Shown here in pieces: positions 9,293 through 18,619 of a stretch of DNA of 64,000 nt. Source of the DNA: an uncultured Saprospiraceae bacterium (GTDB taxonomy: Bacteria; Bacteroidota; Bacteroidia; Chitinophagales; Saprospiraceae); NCBI GenBank assembly GCA_937961455.1, contig CALGNN010000014.1, forward strand, positions 1 to 64,000, written 5' to 3'. The notes below the pieces were generated by a model. It saw only the letters and a list, made by a program, of their open reading frames with translations, made no database searches and was not told the origin of the DNA. The number at the start of each line of letters is the position of its first letter. The first letter of the stretch is position 1. Made by a program: the position numbers and the translations under genes.

Positions 9293-9967
9293 ATGAGAAA
9301 AATTACTGGATTCATTTTGTGCTTCATCTTAGTTGGCTCTACTAGTCTGTTGATTGGACAATCTTTCGAAGGAAGCATCACCTATAAATTAACTGCCCAA
9401 AATCCAAATCCAGAAATGATTTCTGATGAGATGTGGCAAGAAAGCATCAAAAGTCAGTTTGGTGAAAGAGGTTATATGCTTCAAAAATATTATTATAAAA
9501 ACGATAAATATATTTCTGAAATAGAAGCGGGAGGCCAACTAGGCTATCAAGCTTATAACCCTACTGATGGTCTATTATATAGTTGGGCAAAAGATTCAAA
9601 AGAAGCTGTGACAGTGGATAGTAAAAAGTATTTGGATGAATTAGATGAAATTATACAACAAGAAGAAACTAAAGAAATTTTAGGGATCACTTGTAAATCA
9701 CTCTTAATCAAATCGAGTTTTGGTTCATTAACCATTTGGTATAATCCTGACTATTTGAAAATGGATCCAAGTTTATATAAAGGTCATAAATATGGACATT
9801 TCATACAAATACTAGAAGAGATTGGTTGTTTACCTCTTATGATGGTACAAGAAAGTGCCATGGCCAATTTTACCATAGAGGCTATTGAATACAAAGAAGA
9901 AACAGTCAATGCTGCTAAATTTACCATCCCTGAATTTGAATCGATTACTGCAAATCCCATAAATTAA
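9293..9967 (+). CDS. Secreted hypothetical protein, DUF4412/GLPGLI-like
   Basis: The 224-aa product has a cleavable signal peptide ending near IGQS. The mature part opens FEGSITYKL, and carries ILGITCKSLLI and a late FTIPEF segment. This pattern (start strand, a modification or cofactor-like middle strand, FTIP or LPGL end) is common in secreted Bacteroidota proteins of the DUF4412/GLPGLI type. The biochemical role is unknown. It follows the propeller protein by 125 bp and is followed by 265 bp without a gene. Confidence 0.6.
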   Translation: MRKITGFILCFILVGSTSLLIGQSFEGSITYKLTAQNPNPEMISDEMWQESIKSQFGERGYMLQKYYYKNDKYISEIEAGGQLGYQAYNPTDGLLYSWAKDSKEAVTVDSKKYLDELDEIIQQEETKEILGITCKSLLIKSSFGSLTIWYNPDYLKMDPSLYKGHKYGHFIQILEEIGCLPLMMVQESAMANFTIEAIEYKEETVNAAKFTIPEFESITANPIN

Positions 9968-10232
9968 ATGCAGCCTTCATTAAATCAAATAAGCTTATTA
10001 ATAATCTAGATATCATATGCATTAATATTCAAATCGCTTAAAGACAATTTAAATTATGATAGATTAATTAAAATTACTTTGGCTTTGAGTAGAATACTCC
10101 AAATAGCTTTTCCGACAATAATAATCTATGACTTGAGCAATTATTTGATTATATAAATAGCACAGGAAATAACGCTTCTTTATATACTATTCAGAACTTC
10201 AATGTTGTTTTAATAATCACTAATTTAACTTT

Positions 10233-10982
10233 ATGAAGTTTACCTTTTTAACTATACTAAGTATCCTCTTGTTGTCTGCTTGCCAAGTTGACAGTAAGTC
10301 AGAAGATCATGAAGTCCAAACAAAAGAAAAGCTGACGATTCCTAAATCAAATGACAATCCTAGTACTGATAAAAAGGAAAATTTACCAAAAGAGATAGCG
10401 CCCATCAAAGTTGAAGAATCTGTAAGTGAGGATCGTAACAATGCTACGCAGAATACAACTAGACCAAAGTCTGGATCTGGAATAATCACACTGGCTCCAA
10501 GCGCAATGATTGAGATCGATAAATTCAATGAAGCTTATCTTATCAGTCTAGTAAGAAAAGGCATTAACCTAATAAGAATTAGAAGAGGTGCATCACAACT
10601 AAAACTTAATGAGGTCCTTAATCAAGCTGCTGAAGATCACAACCTTTATCAAATAAGAAAAAACGAACTTACGCATAAGCAAAGCAAGCCACGAAAGCAT
10701 GAGGTAATGGATCGAGTAAAAACTTATGGAGGCGGTTTTCGAATGGTCGGAGAGAATGTTCAGTATCAAGGACTCCAACAATTAACCACAGGAAATCGTA
10801 CCGAAATCATTTCAGAAACCTATCAACAAATGGCAAACAAGATGATTAAAAATTGGGTTGATTCACCTGGTCATTATGACAATCTTATAGAATCAGAATT
10901 TACGGAAGATGGGATGGCCATTGGTTGGAATCCTGAAAACTATGCTTTCTTTGCTACTCATGTATTTGGTGCAAGAAAGTAA
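10233..10982 (+). CDS. CAP-domain (SCP/PR1-like) lipoprotein
   Basis: The signal peptide ends in lipobox LSAC (Cys17). A charged linker (about 20-90) leads to a CAP domain (about 100-248) with the usual landmarks: an N-terminal helix with INLIRIRRGA, AAEDHN, a THK segment with the first conserved His, a GEN motif, and a W-DSPGHY-NL segment with the second His. CAP proteins bind lipids or act in the envelope; no specific substrate is predictable. It converges with the FG-GAP protein gene 24 bp downstream. Confidence 0.82.
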   Translation: MKFTFLTILSILLLSACQVDSKSEDHEVQTKEKLTIPKSNDNPSTDKKENLPKEIAPIKVEESVSEDRNNATQNTTRPKSGSGIITLAPSAMIEIDKFNEAYLISLVRKGINLIRIRRGASQLKLNEVLNQAAEDHNLYQIRKNELTHKQSKPRKHEVMDRVKTYGGGFRMVGENVQYQGLQQLTTGNRTEIISETYQQMANKMIKNWVDSPGHYDNLIESEFTEDGMAIGWNPENYAFFATHVFGARK

Positions 10983-11006
10983 ATAACTAAAAGTTTTCCT
11001 GTCGAA

Positions 11007-12398
11007 CTATTGTTTGATAAACAACGTCGTTACTAATTCTTTCTCGGCACTTATTTTAAGTATATACTGTCCTGATGTAAGTTGGCTTACATCAAAACTT
11101 TGACTTCCATTAGATATATTAAAAAGTTTTTTTCCTAAAACATCATAGACACCAATTGCAAGAATATTTGAAGGAAGGTTTACCATGTTTATCCAATCAG
11201 AACTAGGATTGGGGAAAATTGAAAAATCATGTTTTTCAGCATCTTCTACAGAAGTTGCTAAATCAAGATTATTTATGAAGTACCAATTATCACCTCCATT
11301 GTCAGCCATAACATCTAACAAGCCATCACAGTTCAAATCCAACAACTGCACATCCCATGCTGGATATACACCTCCTACTTCAATAATTTCGTAAAGTGGC
11401 TCTAGTCCGATATCATTTTGATTTTTAAAATAATGTATAGGATAAGGCTCGAATAAGTTCATACCACCAGTAACTATATCTTCAATGTTATCATTATTAA
11501 GATCACCAAAAACATAACTCACAAAAGGATAATAATCAGCACCTTCTGCAGGTAAGATTTTCAACTCAGTATAATTAGCATCTTGATCTTTTAACATTGC
11601 AATTAATTTAGTGTCAGCAGCATGATATACAATATCATCTATCCCATCTTTATCATAATCCATGATTACAATGTTATCTACATCTTGATTTGTAAATGTC
11701 AGATCTATTTCTTGTTCTGAAAATTGATTATTACTCTCATTAATTAAAAAAATCATTTCCCTATTATCCCACGATTGCATACCAATAACAATATCTAAAT
11801 CTCCATCATCGTCTACATCAAAAGGTGCTTTTGTCGAGATGTATTTATCATCTTCTAAAGGTGTAAACTTTTCAAAATTATTAGCTCCATCATTGATAAA
11901 TACATAGAACTCGCGTTTATTATAATTTAATCCTAAAAAATCATAATCTCCATCTTGATCAAAATCAACTATTTGATTGCGAAAAGAATTTTCGATTCCT
12001 AGCTCTACTTCTTCAAAGCTCAAATCACCATTATTTAGTAGCAGGTATAAAGTTGCACTATCACCACGTTGGTATAGCAGATCAATATCACCATCCATGT
12101 CAAAATCTGTGCTGAGCAATTCTCCTGTTACGTCTTCCCTATCTGCTACATGAATGGTATCAAATGCAACTTCTTCAGGCACACATTGGTTTAGTAAGAT
12201 CATCAAAGTATTATTACCAAAGGCAAATGATTCATTAACGAATATGTCTTGATAACCATCACCATTAAAATCATTTAAATCATATTCATCTCCAACAAAG
12301 CTGAATCTTTCAAAAGATTCTTGAGAAAATATTGGAAACAAATAGAGAAAATTTAAACCAACTATTAGGAGCGTCTTAGTGCATGTACTACTTAGCAT
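11007..12398 (-). CDS. FG-GAP/VCBS repeat protein with T9SS type A sorting domain
   Basis: The 463-aa secreted protein has a signal peptide ending near FSQE and seven calcium-binding turns of type D-x-[DN]-x-D-G-x-x-D. Examples are DFNGDGYQD, DFDMDGDID, DFDQDGDYD, DVDDDGDLD, DYDKDGIDD, DLNNDNIED and DLNCDGLLD. Seven such repeats fit one full integrin-alpha-like propeller. The last 75 residues (FSIFPNPSSDW, then VYDVLGKKL, then SGQYILKI) are a type A Por secretion domain, so the product is a T9SS surface or secreted protein. Ligand unknown. Confidence 0.88.
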   Translation of the reverse strand: MLSSTCTKTLLIVGLNFLYLFPIFSQESFERFSFVGDEYDLNDFNGDGYQDIFVNESFAFGNNTLMILLNQCVPEEVAFDTIHVADREDVTGELLSTDFDMDGDIDLLYQRGDSATLYLLLNNGDLSFEEVELGIENSFRNQIVDFDQDGDYDFLGLNYNKREFYVFINDGANNFEKFTPLEDDKYISTKAPFDVDDDGDLDIVIGMQSWDNREMIFLINESNNQFSEQEIDLTFTNQDVDNIVIMDYDKDGIDDIVYHAADTKLIAMLKDQDANYTELKILPAEGADYYPFVSYVFGDLNNDNIEDIVTGGMNLFEPYPIHYFKNQNDIGLEPLYEIIEVGGVYPAWDVQLLDLNCDGLLDVMADNGGDNWYFINNLDLATSVEDAEKHDFSIFPNPSSDWINMVNLPSNILAIGVYDVLGKKLFNISNGSQSFDVSQLTSGQYILKISAEKELVTTLFIKQ

Positions 12399-12507
12399 AG
12401 ATATATATTTAGTTCTAATGTGGGAAGCGTCTTATGTCTAAATATAGCATCTTTCAGCTAGTATACAAACTAGTTGAGCCTATTGAAATTTGTATAACTT
12501 AAAATCA

Positions 12508-13611
12508 TTAAGGAAGTACCAAATTAATCTTTGACCATAATTCATTATCAAAGCTTGAATTGGCAAATTCTGTATTACCTGCGGAATCACCTGTTCGAAC
12601 AATCACCATATTTTCGCTAGGGATAACATATATCTTTTGATCTTGAGCGCCTAATGCAGCATACATGTCATCAGGAGCATTTGGTATCAATGAACCTTCT
12701 ATTACGGTTCCATCTTGTGTACCCAAAAAATCTTGCTTACCGTTCAGCCACCAAAGATAACCATAGGCTTTATTGTGATTTTGAGAACTCTGAATCATCT
12801 CTTCATGATAACTCAAAGGATAAATAATTTCTTCGTCCCAAACCCCTTCATTTAAAGCTAACAAGCCGAACCTTGCCATACTCCTTGTTGTGCTAGAGAA
12901 TATATTTACATCTAAGAGCGGATTCCAATTACCATTCATACCAATTTTATTCTGCACTTTATCCTTGCAATATTGCTTAAAATTAGTTCCAGTGGATTTA
13001 GTTATAATGTCTTGAGTTAATGTAAATGCACCTTGATGATAGGCCCATTGCGATCCTGCATCAGCTTCATACTGCATGCATAAAGGAATTGTACAAGTCC
13101 ACTGAACGAAATCACCAATTGGGTTTTTAAGTCCAGTAGTCATACTTATATGATTTTTCACCTTAACCAAGTCTTGTTGTTCATCTGTCAATAAAGACCA
13201 ATTATTCCCTAGATAGCTTGAGCTCTTTTCGTTGATATCAATGAAATTTTCATCCTGTGCGATTCCCACTAAAACAGAAGTGAGGCTCTTAGCAGCTGAA
13301 TACCAATTCCAATTTGCATTTACCGTGTGTCCATTAAAATATTCTTCAACCACGATTTTCCCATCCTTTAAAATGATAAAGCCTTTGGTTTTTTTCTCTT
13401 CCAAATAGGAATTTAAATTCTCTAGTTCTGTTAAATCCCAGGATAAATCAGAAGGATCTGTGCTTGACCAAGTATTGTGTGCCTCAGGAGGAAAATACAT
13501 TTCTCCGTCTACAGGATCTGGATTTGTAGGTCCACCACCTCCTGGACCTTCACAAGCAGATAATAATCCTATAAATATTATTATTGCTATAAAATTCGAA
13601 ATCGTTTTCAT
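12508..13611 (-). CDS. Class C beta-lactamase-related serine hydrolase lipoprotein
   Basis: A lipoprotein (lipobox LSAC, Cys20) with a Gly/Pro-rich linker, then a serine hydrolase domain. Key parts are the SAAK catalytic Ser-x-x-Lys motif followed by SLTSVLVGIA, the MTTGLKNP segment, and YHQGAFTLTQ at the position of the second box. The third box is less clear, around ALGAQDQKIYV. Length (367 aa) fits the family of esterases and D-aminopeptidases related to class C beta-lactamases. It is intact, unlike the interrupted paralogue at 3673-4845, to which it is only distantly related. Substrate unknown. Confidence 0.8.
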   Translation of the reverse strand: MKTISNFIAIIIFIGLLSACEGPGGGGPTNPDPVDGEMYFPPEAHNTWSSTDPSDLSWDLTELENLNSYLEEKKTKGFIILKDGKIVVEEYFNGHTVNANWNWYSAAKSLTSVLVGIAQDENFIDINEKSSSYLGNNWSLLTDEQQDLVKVKNHISMTTGLKNPIGDFVQWTCTIPLCMQYEADAGSQWAYHQGAFTLTQDIITKSTGTNFKQYCKDKVQNKIGMNGNWNPLLDVNIFSSTTRSMARFGLLALNEGVWDEEIIYPLSYHEEMIQSSQNHNKAYGYLWWLNGKQDFLGTQDGTVIEGSLIPNAPDDMYAALGAQDQKIYVIPSENMVIVRTGDSAGNTEFANSSFDNELWSKINLVLP

Positions 13612-13878
13612 ATAACTTTTTGGTTTAATATTAATAGCTTAATGTTTTATTTCTTCTTCATTACAAAACTAATGCTCGTTAAAATTTATCTAAAGACTGA
13701 TAAATTCATTTTTTGGTTGGTCAGCTAGAATTAATTCTGTTACAGTTTTTGTTTTATTTATTTGTTATCATTTTAGTATATGATATAAAACCACATCAGG
13801 CTTTAGCCAATTGTTTTGTCACAAAACTTTTTTCTTAAATTTAACTATGACTCCTTTAAAGTTCAACAATTAAGACAA

Positions 13879-14994
13879 ATGAAAAAAATTACGAGAAGAA
13901 CCTTCAATACCAGTTTAACACTAGGAGCTGGAATGCTGCTTCAACAATTAAAAGCTTGCAACAATGAAAAGTATCAAGATCGAAAATTGGGAGTTGCTCT
14001 AGTTGGCTTAGGTAGTTATAGTGAATACCAATTAGGACCTGCATTATTAGATACTGCTTATTGCCAGTTAGCGGGTATTGTTACAGGTACTCCAAGCAAA
14101 GAAAAAAGATGGGCTCAAAAGTATGGCCTGTCTGAGGAAAATATTTACAACTATGAAAACTTTGATGATATAGCCCAAAATAAAAACATTGATATTGTAT
14201 ATGTAGTATTACCTAATTCTATGCATGCTGATTTTTCTATTAGGGCAGCTAAAGCAGGTAAGCATGTAATATGCGAGAAACCTATGGCTATGAATGTTCA
14301 AGAATGTGATGCCATCATCAATGCTTGTAAAGAAAATAATGTAAAACTATCTGTAGGCTATCGATTGCATTCAGAACCATTTACTAAAGAGATTAAAAGA
14401 ATGGTAAAAGAGAAGACTTTTGGAGAAGTCAAATATGTTTCAGCTGATGCTTCTTATTATTCTAATCGATACCCCAATCAGTGGCGTCTAAATAGCGCAT
14501 TATCTGGTGGAGGCGCTTTGATGAATATGGGAGTGTATGCTATCCAAGGAGCCATTTATGGCTCAGGACAAAATCCCAGTTCTGTAACTGCTCAAGAGTT
14601 TAGTACTAGGCCTGAATACTTTAAGGATACAGATGAAACCATAACAGCACAATTCGAATTTCCCAATGGCGCAGTTGGCAATATTTTTACTTCGCATAAC
14701 GTAAACACCAATAGGCATTATTCTGGATTTGAAAATGGTTGGATTGAATTAAGTCCTTCAAACAATTATGGGCCATTAAAAGGTGCAAGTTCTTTGGGAC
14801 CTTTTGAGTTTCAGCATGAAAGTCAACAAAAATTGCAAATGGATGATTTTGCCAAACACATCCTTTTTGATACAGAAAATCCTGTGCCTGGTGAAATGGG
14901 CAAACGAGACATGATAATAGTCGAAGCTATTTACCAAAGCATCAAAGAAGGAGGTCGTAAAATTTCTTTAGACTTGGGCAGTATGGGTCTATAA
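13879..14994 (+). CDS. Gfo/Idh/MocA family oxidoreductase with Tat-lipoprotein signal
   Basis: The start is placed at the ATG at 13879, which gives MKKITRRTFNTS, a twin-arginine signal, ending in a lipobox-like LKAC (Cys27). An upstream TTG at 13816 would only add residues before it. The NAD(P)-binding fold follows (VALVGLGSY), then the CEKPMA motif with the catalytic-region Lys, and a beta-sheet C-terminal domain (SGGGALMNMGVY). Relatives are glucose-fructose oxidoreductase-type enzymes that are folded with cofactor in the cytoplasm and exported by Tat. The sugar substrate is unknown. Confidence 0.87.
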   Translation: MKKITRRTFNTSLTLGAGMLLQQLKACNNEKYQDRKLGVALVGLGSYSEYQLGPALLDTAYCQLAGIVTGTPSKEKRWAQKYGLSEENIYNYENFDDIAQNKNIDIVYVVLPNSMHADFSIRAAKAGKHVICEKPMAMNVQECDAIINACKENNVKLSVGYRLHSEPFTKEIKRMVKEKTFGEVKYVSADASYYSNRYPNQWRLNSALSGGGALMNMGVYAIQGAIYGSGQNPSSVTAQEFSTRPEYFKDTDETITAQFEFPNGAVGNIFTSHNVNTNRHYSGFENGWIELSPSNNYGPLKGASSLGPFEFQHESQQKLQMDDFAKHILFDTENPVPGEMGKRDMIIVEAIYQSIKEGGRKISLDLGSMGL

Positions 14995-15083
14995 ATACTA
15001 AATTACTAGACACGCTAAATGAAAATCAATCGACTTCACGAATTGATCAACCATATTATAAATACTTAAAAAGCCCGTCTGTA

Positions 15084-18000
15084 CTATCTAGGCACAGAAC
15101 TAAAGGTATTATTATTCCTATCGAATATCAGTCTATCATTTACGTTAACATCACCCGTAAGGTCCATATCTGAGCCTAAATACGCGGGTGTTGTATTATT
15201 TTCATATTCCCATATAACTTTATCGTTTACATTAATATCTGTATCTGATAAATTAGAGGTTGTCATATCTGTATTCCCTGCATACATCAAATACACATTA
15301 TTATTGCTGGTATTCGTGACCAATTTTTGTGACGCACCAAGTCCAAATGAATCAGAATAACTATCGTTAGTTATAAAGTCGAAACTGATGGTATTATTAG
15401 ATACATTCAATTTCGTAGGACTCATTACTATGAGGTGATTCCTATGCTCAACAACTGCATAAAAAGAATTATCTATTTGGTCACAGCAAGGAAAATCTTC
15501 AACGAGGTTTATACTTCCATCACTTAGTAATAATCCAGCTGCTCTGCATACTTCATCTGCATGATCCACGTCAGAGCGAAGACTCACAAGCACCCAATCA
15601 ACCGCATCTTCAGGGTAACCAGCATCCCAATTATTTTGATCGCCACCTGAATCGAAAGCATCTCCCTCTGTCCCATTGTAATTGAATGGCGCCATGCTGT
15701 AGGGTTGACCCGCAGGAAAATATGTTGAACCAAATAATGGGTCAACATATACTTGACCAGGAAGTGTACCTATCTCATTCATTGTAGTTCTCATTGTTGT
15801 ATTATACAAAGAGTTTTCTGCATCAAAAACTGCACCTTCCAATAATACTTCAAGATCTAAATCCAGACAACGAATGTATGGTATGTCTCCCAAATCTTTC
15901 TCTTCATTAGTACCTACCACAACAAGATTAGGATTACTTCCAGAAAGCAATGTGGCACCTACTGGAAAATCAGAGTCTGATTCATCGTAGCTAATTTGGG
16001 TTAATCCCTCTGGTACATTCGCATTAAAATATCCATTCTCATCAGTTGAAATATTGATCGTTTCAGCATTTGAATTAATAATATTCACATCAATATTCTT
16101 AAGTGGAAATTCACTAAGCTGTTTAATTCCATCTTGATTTCCGTCTAAGAAAAGCACACCAGAAACCCCACTACAAATATCTTCAATTTCAATATCTCCT
16201 AGATCCATTGCACAATCTCCATCTCCCCATCGCACCCAAGTATCATAATTTCCTGCTGATAGTCCGTTGAATTCATAAAAGCCAGAATCATCAGGAACAC
16301 TTGTATAATTTAGACCTCCGTCAATACTAAAAGCTATGTTAGTTCTCGATGGATCATCATTAAAACTAAAATTAATTGACCCATCAGCTCCTTGGCATAA
16401 TTCTGCATTAGAATTTAATATTGCAGATGGTAATGTATGTTCACCAATAACAACATCAGGCATATCAACTTCACATGCACCATTTGGCCATTGGATCATT
16501 AAGTCGTAGGTCCCCGGAACCAAGTCTTCAAATAAATATGAAGCTTGTGTATCATCTACGCTGACATAGTTTTGCCCACCATCAATACTCAATTCAATTG
16601 CTGTTTGATTAGGATCATCAGCAAATTCAAATAAGATGGTTCCATTATCAAAACCAAGGCATGAATTTTCTTTAACACTATTAGCTGTAGGTGCAGTATC
16701 AACCGCAATTACTTCTACTCCATGAGCAATTGGACATTCGTCATTTCCCCAACGGACGTATACATCATAGCTACCTAAAGGTAAATTATTAAATGTATAG
16801 CTCACAGTTGTATCTGATACAGTAGTATAGTTTTGCCCCCCATCCAAACTAAATTCTATATGGGTTCTTCCAGAGTTATCAGGAAAGTTAAATGAGATAC
16901 TTCCTTCCGCAAGGTCAGCATCACAGGAATTTAATTTGACAACATCAAACACTGGAGCAGAGACAGTGCCAACTATAATATCATCCAGTTTTTTTGGACA
17001 ATCATCATCTCCCCACCTTGCCCACACATCGTATGTTCCTGCAGAAAGATTATCAATGCTTAAGCTTTGATCTGTTAACAGATTGTTATAAGGAAAGGAA
17101 ACACCACCATCAATACTAAATTCGATATTAGTTCGCACATTTGATTCAACAGTACTAAAATCAAATATTATCGAGCCAATGCCTAATCCTTCACAATCTC
17201 TATTAACTTCATATGCCAAATCATTCATAGGTTGACAATCTAACTTACACCCAAATACCTTCAATTCTCTAAAAATTAAATTATTGACTCCTGATTTCTG
17301 AATACGAACATACCTACCTTGTGTATTGATTGGCATTACTACGGGAAGTGATGAAGTACCAGGAGGTGAAAAACTGGTAACTCTTCCATCAGCAGTAGTG
17401 TTTGCAATATCATCAAATTGATATGGATAATCAGAGACGAATAAATTATTTGGCATTTTGGCCGGATTAACTTCGTAAGGATAGATGATAATAGAATCAA
17501 TTTGATAATAATCTTCCATATCATAAGTCCATGAAGATTCATTTTCTGAAGTTGTTTCTACTCTAGAATTCAAATTTTGATCATGCCCATTTGAAGCAAT
17601 AAAATTGCCCTGAACTGAACTTGAGTTTGCTACACCTCCTATATGATTTTTAGTCTTTGTGAATACTTCTACTTCTTTGAATGCCATATATTCCTCATCT
17701 TCTTTCATAATGAGAATATATCTAGCTTTTTGATTTATTTCATGTGTGACAGTTGTAGGAGATGGATCTGCACTTGGAAAAATCCCCAAACTTGTATTGC
17801 TTAAATTTTCAGCTACAGTTCTTGCACCAATGTAACTTGAAGAAACAAAAACATAATCTGGCATCCTATGAGCAGTGCCCGTACTTCTGGGTTCTATAGT
17901 CAAATAAGAAATATCTGCTTCATATCCTAAATCCAATAACCACCAATTATCAGGTGCCAATTGGCATTGCATCCAAGTAGCATCAGAACCATCGATTGCA

Positions 18001-18590
18001 TTGATAGCCGGCCAACCCCCACTAATACTTTTTTGTGTGGCTTCTCCTGACCTTGCAATATTTACATTACCATGGATTTGGTCATAATTTAAGACATCAA
18101 TTTGATTTGTTCCATCATTTGGGCTTGGGCGATTAAAACTTGTTAACAAGGATTTAATTGCAACATTTGGATCTGCTGAACCATCAACAATCTCAAACTC
18201 CAGTGTTCCTATTTTTAAAAAAGATGACTTGGATAAAGTATAAGAACCAACTCCGGTGGACTCAGGATGCAAAGTGATATTTATCAAACCGTAAGTCTGA
18301 TCAACTTCAAAAGATTGAGAAAACCAATTTAATGTTTCATCATTAAACGACTCATCAAAATAGCGATCATACAATAAAGCATCTTGATTATATTCGATAT
18401 AAATTGAAGAGGTCCCAATATCAATATCGCCGCTGGAAATATCAGCAGCTTTCACTAATATATCAATGTATAATTGTCCTAAGCAATTATAGTTTTCATT
18501 TAAGACAATATCCAAAACCTCATCTTGGGCTGAAAGCTGATGAACGGATACACTGCTAAATAAAAGTAAGGCTATGATAATTTTTTTCAT
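15084..18590 (-). CDS. Large surface protein: cohesin-like, two discoidin, four SprB-like repeats, SdrD-like B domain, dockerin-like end
   Basis: Signal peptide 1-21 ends SAQ. Residues about 25-175 form a cohesin-like beta domain (EYNQDALLY, FLKIGTLEFEIVD). Two discoidin/F5-8C-like domains follow (about 180-320 and 325-460). Four repeats of about 85 aa share I-E/F-SIDGG-x-N/S-Y and YD-x-x-[VA]-RWG-x-x-x-C. A B-type domain (SGVLFLDGNQDGIKQ) spans about 805-890. The final 270 residues match the end of the neighbouring DUF1501 protein and hold two degenerate dockerin-like Asp loops. It is the last gene of a DUF1800-DUF1501 operon. Likely a carbohydrate- or surface-binding adhesin; ligand unknown. 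No classic T9SS signal is visible. Confidence 0.8.
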   Translation of the reverse strand: MKKIIIALLLFSSVSVHQLSAQDEVLDIVLNENYNCLGQLYIDILVKAADISSGDIDIGTSSIYIEYNQDALLYDRYFDESFNDETLNWFSQSFEVDQTYGLINITLHPESTGVGSYTLSKSSFLKIGTLEFEIVDGSADPNVAIKSLLTSFNRPSPNDGTNQIDVLNYDQIHGNVNIARSGEATQKSISGGWPAINAIDGSDATWMQCQLAPDNWWLLDLGYEADISYLTIEPRSTGTAHRMPDYVFVSSSYIGARTVAENLSNTSLGIFPSADPSPTTVTHEINQKARYILIMKEDEEYMAFKEVEVFTKTKNHIGGVANSSSVQGNFIASNGHDQNLNSRVETTSENESSWTYDMEDYYQIDSIIIYPYEVNPAKMPNNLFVSDYPYQFDDIANTTADGRVTSFSPPGTSSLPVVMPINTQGRYVRIQKSGVNNLIFRELKVFGCKLDCQPMNDLAYEVNRDCEGLGIGSIIFDFSTVESNVRTNIEFSIDGGVSFPYNNLLTDQSLSIDNLSAGTYDVWARWGDDDCPKKLDDIIVGTVSAPVFDVVKLNSCDADLAEGSISFNFPDNSGRTHIEFSLDGGQNYTTVSDTTVSYTFNNLPLGSYDVYVRWGNDECPIAHGVEVIAVDTAPTANSVKENSCLGFDNGTILFEFADDPNQTAIELSIDGGQNYVSVDDTQASYLFEDLVPGTYDLMIQWPNGACEVDMPDVVIGEHTLPSAILNSNAELCQGADGSINFSFNDDPSRTNIAFSIDGGLNYTSVPDDSGFYEFNGLSAGNYDTWVRWGDGDCAMDLGDIEIEDICSGVSGVLFLDGNQDGIKQLSEFPLKNIDVNIINSNAETINISTDENGYFNANVPEGLTQISYDESDSDFPVGATLLSGSNPNLVVVGTNEEKDLGDIPYIRCLDLDLEVLLEGAVFDAENSLYNTTMRTTMNEIGTLPGQVYVDPLFGSTYFPAGQPYSMAPFNYNGTEGDAFDSGGDQNNWDAGYPEDAVDWVLVSLRSDVDHADEVCRAAGLLLSDGSINLVEDFPCCDQIDNSFYAVVEHRNHLIVMSPTKLNVSNNTISFDFITNDSYSDSFGLGASQKLVTNTSNNNVYLMYAGNTDMTTSNLSDTDINVNDKVIWEYENNTTPAYLGSDMDLTGDVNVNDRLIFDRNNNTFSSVPR

Positions 18591-18619
18591 TTTTACCTAA
18601 TTAAAAACATTAGTGAAGC